Shown: positions 37,929 to 46,045 of the stretch, piece after piece
Numbering within the stretch: the stretch's first letter is position 1
Layout of the letters: the number at the start of each line of letters is the position of its first letter
Source: Alphaproteobacteria bacterium
GTDB taxonomy: Bacteria > Pseudomonadota > Alphaproteobacteria > RF32 > CAG-239
Assembly (NCBI GenBank): GCA_017501665.1
Contig: JAFVWM010000005.1
Location: 62,001 to 126,000 of the forward strand
DNA: 64,000 nucleotides
Direction: 5' to 3'
Program-made: the position numbers and the translations under genes
Notes under the pieces: model-generated
Databases searched by the model: none
The model's input: only the letters and a program-made list of their open reading frames with translations
What the model was told of the DNA's origin: nothing

Positions 37929-38606
37929 ATGAAAAAAAAACTACAAGATCAAATCGTTGAAGATGCTTTATTAAGAGAAGTTGTTGAAGATGTAAAAAAC
38001 GAGCAATTACAACAAATGTGGAATAAATACGGCTTATATATCATTATCGGTATAGCGTTAATATTGACGGCAACAATCAGTTTTGAAAGCATAAAAAGCT
38101 GGCAAGAAAAGAAAAGACAAGAACTATCAGATACTTATTCCATCGCAATGTCTTTGCAAAGTCAAGGTCGCCTTGATGAAAGTTTGGAATTGTATACTTC
38201 TTTAACTCAAAAAAATTCAGGAATATATGATGATTTGGCAAAACTTCAAATTGCTAACATCTTTTTGGAGCAGGGTAAAAAAGATGATGCTTTGGCTGTT
38301 TTGACAACAATGATTGACAATGCCGACACCGTTGAGCAAATGAAAAAAATTGCCATATTAAAGCTTGTTTCTTATAAGCTTGATGATGATAAAACTCCGG
38401 TCAAAGAAATAAGCGACTTGTTAGCCAAAGTATCCGACGGAGAAAATTCGGATATTGTTAAGGAACTGACGGCTATGCTTTATATCAGAGAAAATGATAC
38501 GACTAAAGCAATCGAAGAATATCAAAAAATTATAACATCAAAAAGCGCACCGGAAATACTTAAATATCGCGCTTTAGATATGATAAATTTACTGTCTGAA
38601 AAATAA
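37929..38606 (+). CDS. YfgM-like tetratricopeptide membrane protein
   Basis: A 225-residue protein with one membrane helix at about 39-58 and TPR-like helices after it (QGRLDESLELYTSL, LAKLQIANIFLEQGKKDDAL). It is the alphaproteobacterial counterpart of YfgM, which is associated with the Sec translocon and periplasmic chaperones. I chose the ATG at 37929 after GGAGAATTTT. It is directly followed by bamB and der, the conserved order in this class. Confidence 0.82.
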   Translation: MKKKLQDQIVEDALLREVVEDVKNEQLQQMWNKYGLYIIIGIALILTATISFESIKSWQEKKRQELSDTYSIAMSLQSQGRLDESLELYTSLTQKNSGIYDDLAKLQIANIFLEQGKKDDALAVLTTMIDNADTVEQMKKIAILKLVSYKLDDDKTPVKEISDLLAKVSDGENSDIVKELTAMLYIRENDTTKAIEEYQKIITSKSAPEILKYRALDMINLLSEK

Positions 38607-38627
38607 TTAAACACGAAAGGTTTTATT

Positions 38628-39944
38628 ATGAAAAAAATATTATTCGGCTGTTTAGCAATAACTGCTTTGAGCGGTTGCGGTATTTTTGATAAAGATCCGT
38701 TGGATGTTACCGGTGAACGTGTCAGTGTAATAAGAGAAAACAGAAATATAAAGCCCGATTATTCGGCTCGTCAAATTCAGGTCAGATTACCCCGAGCAAA
38801 AATTAATTATGCTTGGGAGCAAAGCGGTATGACTGCAACACATAAAGGAGATCATTTAAAATCAGGCGGTAACCTTGATGAAATATGGGATATTTCTTTC
38901 GGAGAAGGTTCGTCTAAAAGAAATGTATTGATTTCAGCCCCTGTGACTGATTCAAAAAATGTTTATACCATAGATGCCGAAGGTGTTGTTCGTTCGTTTA
39001 GTTTAGCTGATGGTGAAGAGCTTTGGGAAAAGAAATTAAAACCATCTAATAAAAAAGCAAAAGACAACTCTATGTCCGGTGCAGGTATCGCCCTAAAAGC
39101 AGATAAACTTTTTGTTACCACAGGCTTCGGACAAGTGTTTGCTCTTAATAAAACAGATGGTAATATTGTGTGGAATCATGATATAAAAAGTCCGATAAGA
39201 ATCGCACCCTCGGTTGATGGTGAACTGGTAATAGTTCAGTCTTTAGATAACGGAATTTTTGCTCTTAATATAAATAACGGCAAAGAATTGTGGTCAGATA
39301 AATTAGAAGAAGAATCTACAACAATGATCGGTGGCGGAACTCCTGCGTATAGTGTAGGAAAAGATTTGGTAATAGCTGTTTTTTCAAATGGTCAGGTTCA
39401 AGCATACAAAGCATCTACGGGTACACAGCTTTGGTCAGAATGGGTAGTGCCGGCATCTTCGACAGAATCTTTATCTGATATTACGGCAATAAAAGCAAAC
39501 CCGATTATTGATAATGATGTTGTTTATATTGTAGGTTATAATGGCCCGATGGTTGCCATTGATATAAGGACAGGCGCTAAAGTTTGGCAAAAAGACGTGT
39601 CCTCATCTTCACAACCGTGGTTAGCCGGAAACTTTTTGTTTGTTTTAACCAAAGACAGTGATCTGGTTGCCATCAACAAACAAAACGGCAAAGTCATTTG
39701 GACAACCATTATTCCTTATGCTAATGATGATGAAAAGATCGGTGTATTTACCTCCGGACCGATATTGGCAAACGATGCCTTACTGGTGGCGTCATCAAAC
39801 GGAAAATTATTTTCTGTTTCGCCATATAATGGCAGAATTATGGGAATTGCCGATATTGAGGAAGGCGTTGAATCCTCACCGATTATGGCTAACGAAACGT
39901 TGTTAATAACTACAAAAGATGCAGAAATTACAGCATATAAATAA
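38628..39944 (+). CDS. bamB: Outer membrane protein assembly factor BamB
   Basis: A 438-residue lipoprotein (LSGC, Cys18) forming a PQQ-type beta-propeller. Repeats of the type VYTIDAEGVVRSFSLADGEELW, LFVTTGFGQVFALNKTDGNIVW and VYIVGYNGPMVAIDIRTGAKVW mark successive blades. BamB binds BamA and supports beta-barrel insertion. The gene lies between the YfgM-like gene and der, as usual. ACGAAAGG precedes the ATG. Confidence 0.93.
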   Translation: MKKILFGCLAITALSGCGIFDKDPLDVTGERVSVIRENRNIKPDYSARQIQVRLPRAKINYAWEQSGMTATHKGDHLKSGGNLDEIWDISFGEGSSKRNVLISAPVTDSKNVYTIDAEGVVRSFSLADGEELWEKKLKPSNKKAKDNSMSGAGIALKADKLFVTTGFGQVFALNKTDGNIVWNHDIKSPIRIAPSVDGELVIVQSLDNGIFALNINNGKELWSDKLEEESTTMIGGGTPAYSVGKDLVIAVFSNGQVQAYKASTGTQLWSEWVVPASSTESLSDITAIKANPIIDNDVVYIVGYNGPMVAIDIRTGAKVWQKDVSSSSQPWLAGNFLFVLTKDSDLVAINKQNGKVIWTTIIPYANDDEKIGVFTSGPILANDALLVASSNGKLFSVSPYNGRIMGIADIEEGVESSPIMANETLLITTKDAEITAYK

Positions 39945-39955
39945 GAGAGAAAAAA

Positions 39956-41305
39956 GTGTTAAAAGTTGCAATTGTCGGAAGACCTAATGTCGGTAAATCT
40001 ACATTGTTTAACAGACTTGCCGGTCGAAAAATAGCCATTGTTCATGATGAACCCGGGGTTACGCGTGACCGGAAGATGGCTAAGGCAAAATTACAGGGGC
40101 TTGATCTGGAAATAATTGATACTGCCGGATATGAATATTCTAACGAAGACAATATTGAAAAACGTATGTGGCTTCAAACTAAGCGAGCTATTGAAGATGC
40201 TGATGCCGTTTTGTTCTTGTTTGATGCTAGAGCCGGCATTCAACCGTATGACGAACATTTTGCTTCATTGGTTAGAGAAACGGGAAAACCGGTGATTTTA
40301 TTGGCGAACAAATGCGAGGGCAAGCTTCAGGAAAATGGTATTTTTGAAGCGTATAGCTTAGGTCTTGGCGATCCGATTGTTTTTTCGGCAGAACATGGTG
40401 TAGGGTTAGTTGATTTAGCCGATGCCTTACATAACATACAGGAAAAAATGCCCCAAGACGAAGAAGAAATTAACGATGATGAATTGTCCGAAAAACCTAT
40501 TCAATTAGCAATTGTCGGAAGGCCTAATGTCGGTAAATCAACTTTGGTTAATGCTCTTTTGAATGATGAAAGAATGTTAACCGGACCGGAAGCCGGTGTT
40601 ACTCGTGATGCTATCACAACCGAGTGGCAATTTATGGGACGCAAAATAAATCTTGTAGATACGGCAGGTCTTCGTAAACAATCTCGTGTGGAAAACGGCG
40701 TAGAAAAAATGTCGGCAGCAGCAACAAAACACGCTGCGTTTATGGCACAAATGGTTGTACTGGTATTAGATGCTGATGCGGTTTTGGAAAAACAAGATTT
40801 GACCATTGCACGACAAGTTCTTGACGAGGGACGCGCTTTGATTATTGCCGTAAACAAATGGGATATTGCCAATCGCAAAGAAGCTTTGGATAAGCTAAAC
40901 TACAAATTGATGACTTCATTAGCTCAGGCCGAAGGAATCCCAACAGTTACTATTTCGGCACTAAAGAAAGAAAATTTGGATAAATTGATGCGTGCGGTAT
41001 TAAAAATTTATGACCGTTGGAATAAAAGAATACCGACTGCGCCGTTAAACAAATGGTTTGCCGATATATTGGATAATAACCCACCGCCATTAGGCAAAAA
41101 TAAGCGTCGAATTAAGTTAAGATATATTACTCAGGCAAAATCTCGTCCGCCGGCATTTTATATCTTTTCGAGTAACCCTGAAGGTTTGCCTGATTCATAT
41201 TTGCGTTATTTGACCAACAATTTAAGAGAAACTTTTGATTTAGGCGGAATCCCAATTCGTATGACCGTAAGAAAAACAGGTAATCCTTATGCTGACAAAG
41301 ACTAA
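39956..41305 (+). CDS. der: Ribosome-associated GTPase Der (EngA)
   Basis: A 449-residue protein with two tandem GTPase domains, each with a G1 motif GRPNVGKS (near 8-15 and 189-196), DTAGY/DTAGL G3 motifs and NKCE / NKWD G4 motifs, then a C-terminal KH-like domain (residues about 360-440). Der acts in 50S assembly. Translation begins at GTG (39956), preceded by AAGAGAG. It ends the YfgM-like/bamB/der operon at a strong terminator. Confidence 0.96.
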   Translation: MLKVAIVGRPNVGKSTLFNRLAGRKIAIVHDEPGVTRDRKMAKAKLQGLDLEIIDTAGYEYSNEDNIEKRMWLQTKRAIEDADAVLFLFDARAGIQPYDEHFASLVRETGKPVILLANKCEGKLQENGIFEAYSLGLGDPIVFSAEHGVGLVDLADALHNIQEKMPQDEEEINDDELSEKPIQLAIVGRPNVGKSTLVNALLNDERMLTGPEAGVTRDAITTEWQFMGRKINLVDTAGLRKQSRVENGVEKMSAAATKHAAFMAQMVVLVLDADAVLEKQDLTIARQVLDEGRALIIAVNKWDIANRKEALDKLNYKLMTSLAQAEGIPTVTISALKKENLDKLMRAVLKIYDRWNKRIPTAPLNKWFADILDNNPPPLGKNKRRIKLRYITQAKSRPPAFYIFSSNPEGLPDSYLRYLTNNLRETFDLGGIPIRMTVRKTGNPYADKD

Positions 41306-41337
41306 AAAATAAGCTCCGAAATCGGAGCTTATTTTTT
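41305..41337. terminator. Bidirectional terminator between der and the small-protein cassette
   Basis: AATAAGCTCCGA / TCGGAGCTTATT hairpin flanked by A and T runs. The stop of the minus-strand gene lies within its edge. Confidence 0.88.
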
Positions 41338-41689
41338 ATTTGTGACCAAGTAGTTTTTCATCCCAAGTCGTCAGTCCTATCTGAGACCAATCGACCGGAA
41401 TTTTATCGACAATATTCATATTGGCAATGTAGGCATCTTTAATTGTTTCAATTAATGTTTCTACAACTATTACCTCTCTTGCCTTACGTAATTTATCTCT
41501 GGCCTCGGGATTGATATAGTCTAAGATTATGTTTTCTTCGGGAGAGCGAACAAATAAGGCGTGATCATATCCGTCATAGACAATTTGCGGTTTGATCGGC
41601 GAAGCTTTTTTAGCACTGATATAAACATAAAGCTCGCCTTCAGAACTTTCTGCTATATAGTATTTATTTTCTGTTTCGTACTTAGCCAT
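41336..41689 (-). CDS. Small protein, paralogue of the protein encoded at 10603-10914
   Basis: A 117-residue protein. The core IVYDGYDHALFVRS... IILDYINPEARDKLRKAREVIVVE matches the 103-residue protein at 10603 in order and spacing. The C-terminus is longer (about 25 residues with DWSQIGLTTWDEK). I chose the ATG at 41689, which overlaps the 48-residue gene by 8 bases; the longer TTG-started frame is less likely. The family is not known to me. Confidence 0.7.
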   Translation of the reverse strand: MAKYETENKYYIAESSEGELYVYISAKKASPIKPQIVYDGYDHALFVRSPEENIILDYINPEARDKLRKAREVIVVETLIETIKDAYIANMNIVDKIPVDWSQIGLTTWDEKLLGHK

Positions 41690-41828
41690 TTTGTTTTCTC
41701 GCAAATATTTCCCTTTGACGCATTTGAGTTGCTATTCTGGCATTATCAACGACCTCTTTTCCGCAAGGAATTCTTTTACCTTCTTCTTTTACTTTCTCAG
41801 CTTTTGCAACAAGTTCTTCTTTAGTCAT
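41682..41828 (-). CDS. Small 48-residue protein, partner of the 41336-41689 gene
   Basis: The ATG at 41828 is preceded by AAAAGGGACTAAGAT. The product is highly charged and helical (MTKEELVAKAEKVKEEGKR, then one Cys and VVDNARIATQMRQREIF). Its stop lies 8 bases inside the next gene, indicating coupled translation. No family is recognised. The layout, a tiny gene followed by a YDG-HA-LDY core protein, mirrors 10418-10914. Confidence 0.6.
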   Translation of the reverse strand: MTKEELVAKAEKVKEEGKRIPCGKEVVDNARIATQMRQREIFARKQNG

Positions 41829-41909
41829 ATCTTAGTCCCTTTTTATTCGATGTTCACCTATTATAATAATAGCATTTTAGAGGTAATCAGTCAATAATCA
41901 GTTAACATT

Positions 41910-42479
41910 TTACCACTTTACCAAATAATCCAAAAAATTAGTTATAAACTCTGCTCTTCTGTTTTGATAATCAAGATAATAAGCGTGTTCCCAAACGTCT
42001 GCCACAATAATCGGCTGACCTAAATTTAATGACAACGGATTATCGGCATTTGAAGTGGTTACAATGTCAATTTTATTATCTTTTTGAACAACCCAGCACC
42101 AACCGCTTCCGAACTGCGCAACAGCCTTATCCTTAAATATTTTCTTAAAGCTGTCATAGCTTTCAAAAGAGGCTTCGATTTGGTCCATAATTTTTTTGGG
42201 TGGCATCTTAGCACCTTTATGTGACAAAGATTCCCAAAACATCTGGTGATTATAAACCTGACCGGCATTATTATAGATAGCCTTGTCTTGCGGTTTGTTA
42301 TAACTTTCTTTAATTATGTTTTCCAAAGACATATTTTCGTAAGGGGTACCGACTATCAATTCATTTAATTTGTCAACATAACCCTTATAGTGTTTGTTAT
42401 AGTGAAAATCCATTGTTTTTGCTGAAATATAAGGTTCTACATCAGATAATTCAAATTCAAGTTTTTTCATTTCAAACAT
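41910..42479 (-). CDS. sodB: Superoxide dismutase, iron type
   Basis: A 189-residue enzyme that dismutates superoxide. Metal ligands are H26 (MDFHYNKHY), the His of YNHQMFW, and the Asp and His of ADVWEHAYY. Gln in NNAGQVYNH sits in the position typical of Fe-type enzymes. GSGWCWVV has Cys where Ala or Thr is common. GGAGAAATAAAA precedes the start. It follows fliJ in the same direction after 20 bases, but may have its own promoter. Confidence 0.93.
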   Translation of the reverse strand: MFEMKKLEFELSDVEPYISAKTMDFHYNKHYKGYVDKLNELIVGTPYENMSLENIIKESYNKPQDKAIYNNAGQVYNHQMFWESLSHKGAKMPPKKIMDQIEASFESYDSFKKIFKDKAVAQFGSGWCWVVQKDNKIDIVTTSNADNPLSLNLGQPIIVADVWEHAYYLDYQNRRAEFITNFLDYLVKW

Positions 42480-42499
42480 TTTTATTTCTCCTTATTAAT

Positions 42500-42916
42500 C
42501 TATTGATGTTTTTTAATATAAGTATTGGTTCCTATTTCATCAAGGAGCTTTTGCTCTTGTTCCGCAAACTCTTTATTTTTTCTTTTTTTGCGATTTTCTT
42601 TAACTATTTCAAAAGTTTTTTGCTCCTTAAACATTTCGGACATTATATCTCTGATTTGTTCAATTTCGGCTTGAATGTCAATAATTTGTTTCTCTAATAT
42701 TTTGCGTTTTTTTAAATATTGGTCGGTATAAGCACCAAAATCACAAAGAATCGGATTTTGAGCAACAAATTCTTTTTCATTTTCATAGTCCTCAATCAAA
42801 CAATACAATTGCTTTTGCAAAGCATCTTCTCGTTCGAGTTTTTGCATTAAAATACGCCGTTGTTCGTCGATTTCAAACTTTTTTACACGTTCCAAAACTT
42901 TTAGAGAATCTTTCAT
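42500..42916 (-). CDS. fliJ: FliJ-like flagellar export chaperone
   Basis: A 138-residue, nearly all-helical coiled-coil protein (KVLERVKKFEIDEQRRIL; KRKILEKQIIDIQAEIEQI) with the size and position of FliJ, the stalk-like protein of the flagellar type III ATPase. It starts 14 bases after the fliI stop. Sequence alone would be weak, so the call leans on position. Confidence 0.8.
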   Translation of the reverse strand: MKDSLKVLERVKKFEIDEQRRILMQKLEREDALQKQLYCLIEDYENEKEFVAQNPILCDFGAYTDQYLKKRKILEKQIIDIQAEIEQIRDIMSEMFKEQKTFEIVKENRKKRKNKEFAEQEQKLLDEIGTNTYIKKHQ

Positions 42917-42930
42917 ATTATTTTATCCCA

Positions 42931-44268
42931 TTATTGCGGAACGTATGGAGTGTCTAATATTTTGGCTAAGCCCTCATAACATTCTTCCAAAGAAAATTTT
43001 TCGTGTTTGCTCTGTGATAAAAATGCTTCAATCATCGGATAATAAAATATTGCTTCGTCAACTTCGAGGTTTGAACCTTTTTTGTAAGCACCGAGGCGAA
43101 TAAGTTCTGCCATATCTTCATAAGACGAAATATATTTACGAGCTTTAGCTACCAATTCGGCTTCTTCTTTTGTATCACAGTCAGGCATGGTTCTCGAGAT
43201 TGAGCGTAAAATATTTATCGCCGGATAGCGATTTCGTTCGGCAATGGCGCGATCAAGTACAATATGTCCGTCTAAAATTGAACGTACGGCATCGGCAACC
43301 GGCTCGTTATGATCATCACCATCAACTAATACGGTAAACAATCCGGTAATTGATCCTGTTCCGGCACCCGGACCGGCACGTTCCAAAAGTTTTGGCAATT
43401 CGGCAAAAACACTAGGGGTATATCCTTTTGAAGCCGGCGGTTCACCGACAGAAAGCGAAATTTCGCGTTGTGCCATGGCAAAACGGGTAATTGAATCCAT
43501 CATACACAAAACATTTTTATTTTCATCTCTGAAATATTCGGATATGGCCATGGTAACATAGGCTGCCTGACGACGAAGAAGCGGGCTTTCATCTGATGTC
43601 GCTAAGACCAAAACTGATTTTTTCATTCCTTCGGCGCCCAAAACATCTTCAACGAACTCTTTGGCTTCTCGTCCACGTTCTCCGATAAGTCCGATAACCG
43701 AAACATCAGAATCGGTATGTCGAGCCATCATAGACATTAAAGTCGATTTTCCGACACCTGATCCGGCAAATATTCCCATACGTTGACCTTTGCAAATTGT
43801 CAAAAAAGCATTAACTGCTTTTACCCCCAAATCAACTTTACCTTCAACTCGGTCTCTGAATTGAGCCGGAGGGGGTGATGCTTTAATAAAATAAGGCTTA
43901 GATCCTTTAATCAAAGGTCCTTTTCCGTCCAGTGGTTCGCCAAATGCATTTACCATTCGTCCAAGCCATGAATGATGCGGATATATAACCGGTTTGGCAT
44001 CGGCTACTTCAACTAAACAGTTGATACCTATGCCATCCATTGAACCGTATGGCATAAGTAAAATCTTGTCATCCTTAAACGAAACTATTTCGCTTGGTAC
44101 ATTTTCACCGCGATTATTTATAATATTGCATCTGTCTCCTATCGCCAATGCGCTTAAAATACCACTGACCTCAACGAACAATCCTTGTACTCCGCAAACA
44201 CGACCGTAATAGGATGATGCCTCCATTTTTTTAACAGACTGCGTTAAGTTATCTATAAGCTCCGACAA
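42931..44268 (-). CDS. fliI: Flagellar type III export ATPase FliI
   Basis: A 445-residue AAA-type ATPase. Walker A is GIFAGSGVGKSTLM, Walker B is VLCMMDSITRFAMAQRE, with the GERGREAKEFVED arm and a GEPPASKGYTPSVFAELPKLLERAG loop. It powers export of flagellar subunits. Translation begins at TTG (44268) with AAGGTTG eight bases before; no ATG fits. No other flagellar genes lie in the window, so motility is suggested, not shown. It is divergent from ctrA. Confidence 0.95.
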   Translation of the reverse strand: MSELIDNLTQSVKKMEASSYYGRVCGVQGLFVEVSGILSALAIGDRCNIINNRGENVPSEIVSFKDDKILLMPYGSMDGIGINCLVEVADAKPVIYPHHSWLGRMVNAFGEPLDGKGPLIKGSKPYFIKASPPPAQFRDRVEGKVDLGVKAVNAFLTICKGQRMGIFAGSGVGKSTLMSMMARHTDSDVSVIGLIGERGREAKEFVEDVLGAEGMKKSVLVLATSDESPLLRRQAAYVTMAISEYFRDENKNVLCMMDSITRFAMAQREISLSVGEPPASKGYTPSVFAELPKLLERAGPGAGTGSITGLFTVLVDGDDHNEPVADAVRSILDGHIVLDRAIAERNRYPAINILRSISRTMPDCDTKEEAELVAKARKYISSYEDMAELIRLGAYKKGSNLEVDEAIFYYPMIEAFLSQSKHEKFSLEECYEGLAKILDTPYVPQ

Positions 44269-44370
44269 TGTATCAACCTTTATTTTTTTGTTTTAATTTG
44301 TTTTGTTATACTACAAAACATTATATTTGGATAGTCTTATCGTCGTTATCAACATCCCGAATAAAAAATT

Positions 44371-44386
44371 GTTAATAATTATTAAC
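44371..44386. promoter_or_regulatory. 16-bp perfect palindrome in the fliI-ctrA intergenic region
   Basis: GTTAATAATTATTAAC is its own reverse complement and contains two TTAA half sites separated by 6 bases. CtrA boxes are TTAA-N7-TTAA, so the spacing is one base short. It is a candidate operator for ctrA and fliI control. Confidence 0.4.
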
Positions 44387-44460
44387 AAATCTAAACAAAT
44401 TAAAATTATAGCTATATAGTGTAATCAGAATGTTAGTTTTTGGCGAAAGGATGCGTAAAC

Positions 44461-45153
44461 ATGCGTGTATTACTTGTAGAAGATGATTTTGCAATTTCAC
44501 AAAGCATTGAAACCATGCTCAAAAAGGAAGGAATGATTGTAGACACCACCGATTTGGGTGAAGAAGGCTTTGAAATTGGCAAGCTTTATGATTATGATAT
44601 TATCATTTTAGATTTGATGTTGCCTGACATTAACGGTTATGAAGTTTTGAGAAATTTGCGCGCATCAAAAATTAATACTCCGGTCTTGATACTTTCGGGA
44701 CTTACCGAGCCTGATAAAAAAGTTAAAGGTTTGGGTTATGGTGCCGATGATTATCTTACAAAGCCTTTTGATAAAAGCGAACTGCTTGCTAGGCTTCATG
44801 CTATCGTTCGTCGCTCAAAAGGTCATTCAGAATCGATAATAAACACCGGAGATGTTGAAGTTAACTTAGATACTCAAACCGTAACTGTTAAAGGAAAAAC
44901 GTTGCATCTTACCGGAAAAGAATACGGAATTATGGAATTGTTGTCTTTGCGCAAAGGTTCTACCTTAAACAAAGATCAATTCTTAAACCATTTGTATGGC
45001 GGTATTGATGAACCGGAACTAAAAATTATAGATGTGTTTATTTGTAAATTACGTAAGAAATTGGAACAAGCATCAGGCGGAAAAAATTATATTGAAACCG
45101 TTTGGGGACGCGGTTATGTTCTGCGTGATCCTGATGAAGTAAAAGATAAATAA
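44461..45153 (+). CDS. ctrA: Cell cycle response regulator CtrA
   Basis: A 230-residue OmpR-type regulator, master regulator of cell cycle and flagellar genes in alphaproteobacteria. The receiver has D8-D9 region acids, the phospho-site D51 in [10 protein letters not shown], and Lys in YLTKPF. The winged helix has the characteristic [32 protein letters not shown] block. The start at 44461 follows AAAGGATGCGTAAAC. The C-terminus lacks the Ala-Ala end that drives ClpXP proteolysis in Caulobacter. It is adjacent to fliI-fliJ. Confidence 0.96.
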   Translation: MRVLLVEDDFAISQSIETMLKKEGMIVDTTDLGEEGFEIGKLYDYDIIILDLMLPDINGYEVLRNLRASKINTPVLILSGLTEPDKKVKGLGYGADDYLTKPFDKSELLARLHAIVRRSKGHSESIINTGDVEVNLDTQTVTVKGKTLHLTGKEYGIMELLSLRKGSTLNKDQFLNHLYGGIDEPELKIIDVFICKLRKKLEQASGGKNYIETVWGRGYVLRDPDEVKDK

Positions 45154-45183
45154 TTTATATATTATAACATTTTTTGTTACCTC

Positions 45184-45219
45184 CCCCGAAAATTACAACC
45201 GTAAATTTCGGGGTTTTTT
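45184..45219 (+). terminator. Rho-independent terminator of ctrA
   Basis: CCCCGAAAAT / ATTTCGGGG hairpin followed by TTTTTT, 30 bases after the ctrA stop. Confidence 0.85.
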
Positions 45220-45395
45220 GATATAGAAAGCAATACAAAAAAGGAAGCTTGATTTTTTCAATTTGAAATGTCATCCATGTAAATGTTAAGAATTTCGTTG
45301 ACAATTTTTTATAATGCCGAGGGGGGATGATCTAGCAGATCATGTCTTGAGCGAGGAACAAGCGAGACTGCGCATATTCTACTTTTTTTTAAAAA

Positions 45396-45456
45396 CTAAT
45401 TTGAAGATCGCTAACCGCACTCCGCTTACGCTTCGTTTAGGGCATGACAATATTGA
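45396..45456. repeat. Intergenic repeat module 2, copy B
   Basis: Same ACTAATTTGAAGAT start as at 11187, then CTAAC and CGTTTAGGGCATGACA. That last 16-base string occurs again at 45668. This gene-free stretch (45220-45736) is filled with such modules and GATCCCT / AGGGATGACG inverted pairs. Confidence 0.72.
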
Positions 45457-45541
45457 TTAAAACAAGGAAGATCCCTAGAATTTTTTGTTGCACAAAAAAT
45501 AGGGATGACGGTTTAAATTTAAAAGGTCATCGCCCAGCAAA

Positions 45542-45605
45542 GTCATTCCTTGCTCGGCACTTTAGCGTCCGTGCGTTAAGGAATCTTATCTTTGCGTCAG
45601 CGCTA
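45542..45605. repeat. Intergenic repeat module 1, copy B
   Basis: GTCATTCCT, an inverted AGGAAT, then CTTTGCGTCAGCGCT, as at 11022. The central part differs from copy A, as expected when only the pairing or protein-binding arms are conserved. Confidence 0.75.
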
Positions 45606-45741
45606 ATATAAAAAAACAAAGAAGATCCCTTGACCTCACTGCGTTCGGAGGGATGACGTTATATATTCGTTTAGGGCATGACATTTTTGTTTTATCTCGT
45701 TTGTCAGCTTGTTCAAGTGATGATAAATGACACAAAAAATT

Positions 45742-45773
45742 ACCCCTCGGAAGATGTAAAGTCTCCGAGGGGT
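45742..45773 (-). terminator. Rho-independent terminator of the Cys-rich gene
   Basis: ACCCCTCGGA / TCCGAGGGGT hairpin with a T run on the minus strand. Confidence 0.82.
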
Positions 45774-45793
45774 GTTTTTATTAGCACTATAGG

Positions 45794-46045
45794 TTAGTTA
45801 ACACTAGTAGAACCGCCATAATTTTCGTCGTTATATACGTCATCCGTATCTACAGCCATTGTACAACGAGTTCCAAATCCTCTAGAGTTGCAAGGATAGT
45901 AACATTTTGTTTTTCCGTCATTTGCTATAGTATAGTCAAAATGTGTATATACACCACTACAACCACCTTTACTTACACATTCTCTAGTTGGGTTGTTTGA
46001 CATCCAACAGGTGGAGGGTGAGCAATTGCAGGTTATCTTTGACAA
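45794..46045 (-). pseudogene. Cys-rich C-terminal fragment, likely frameshifted from the upstream gene
   Basis: An 83-codon frame with seven or more Cys (KITCNCSPSTCW, KGGCSG, KCYYPC) continues the composition of the gene upstream but in another frame, overlapping its end by 13 bases. It has no ATG or ribosome site of its own (first codon TTG). The simplest explanation is a one- or two-base indel between about 46039 and 46065 that splits a protein of about 500 residues, or a sequencing/assembly error. A real separate gene is less likely. Confidence 0.6.

Noticed and set aside
42931..44268. F1F0 ATP synthase beta subunit or virulence type III ATPase
   Set aside because: The GEPPASKGYTPSVFAELPKL loop, the fliJ-like neighbour and the ctrA context fit FliI better.
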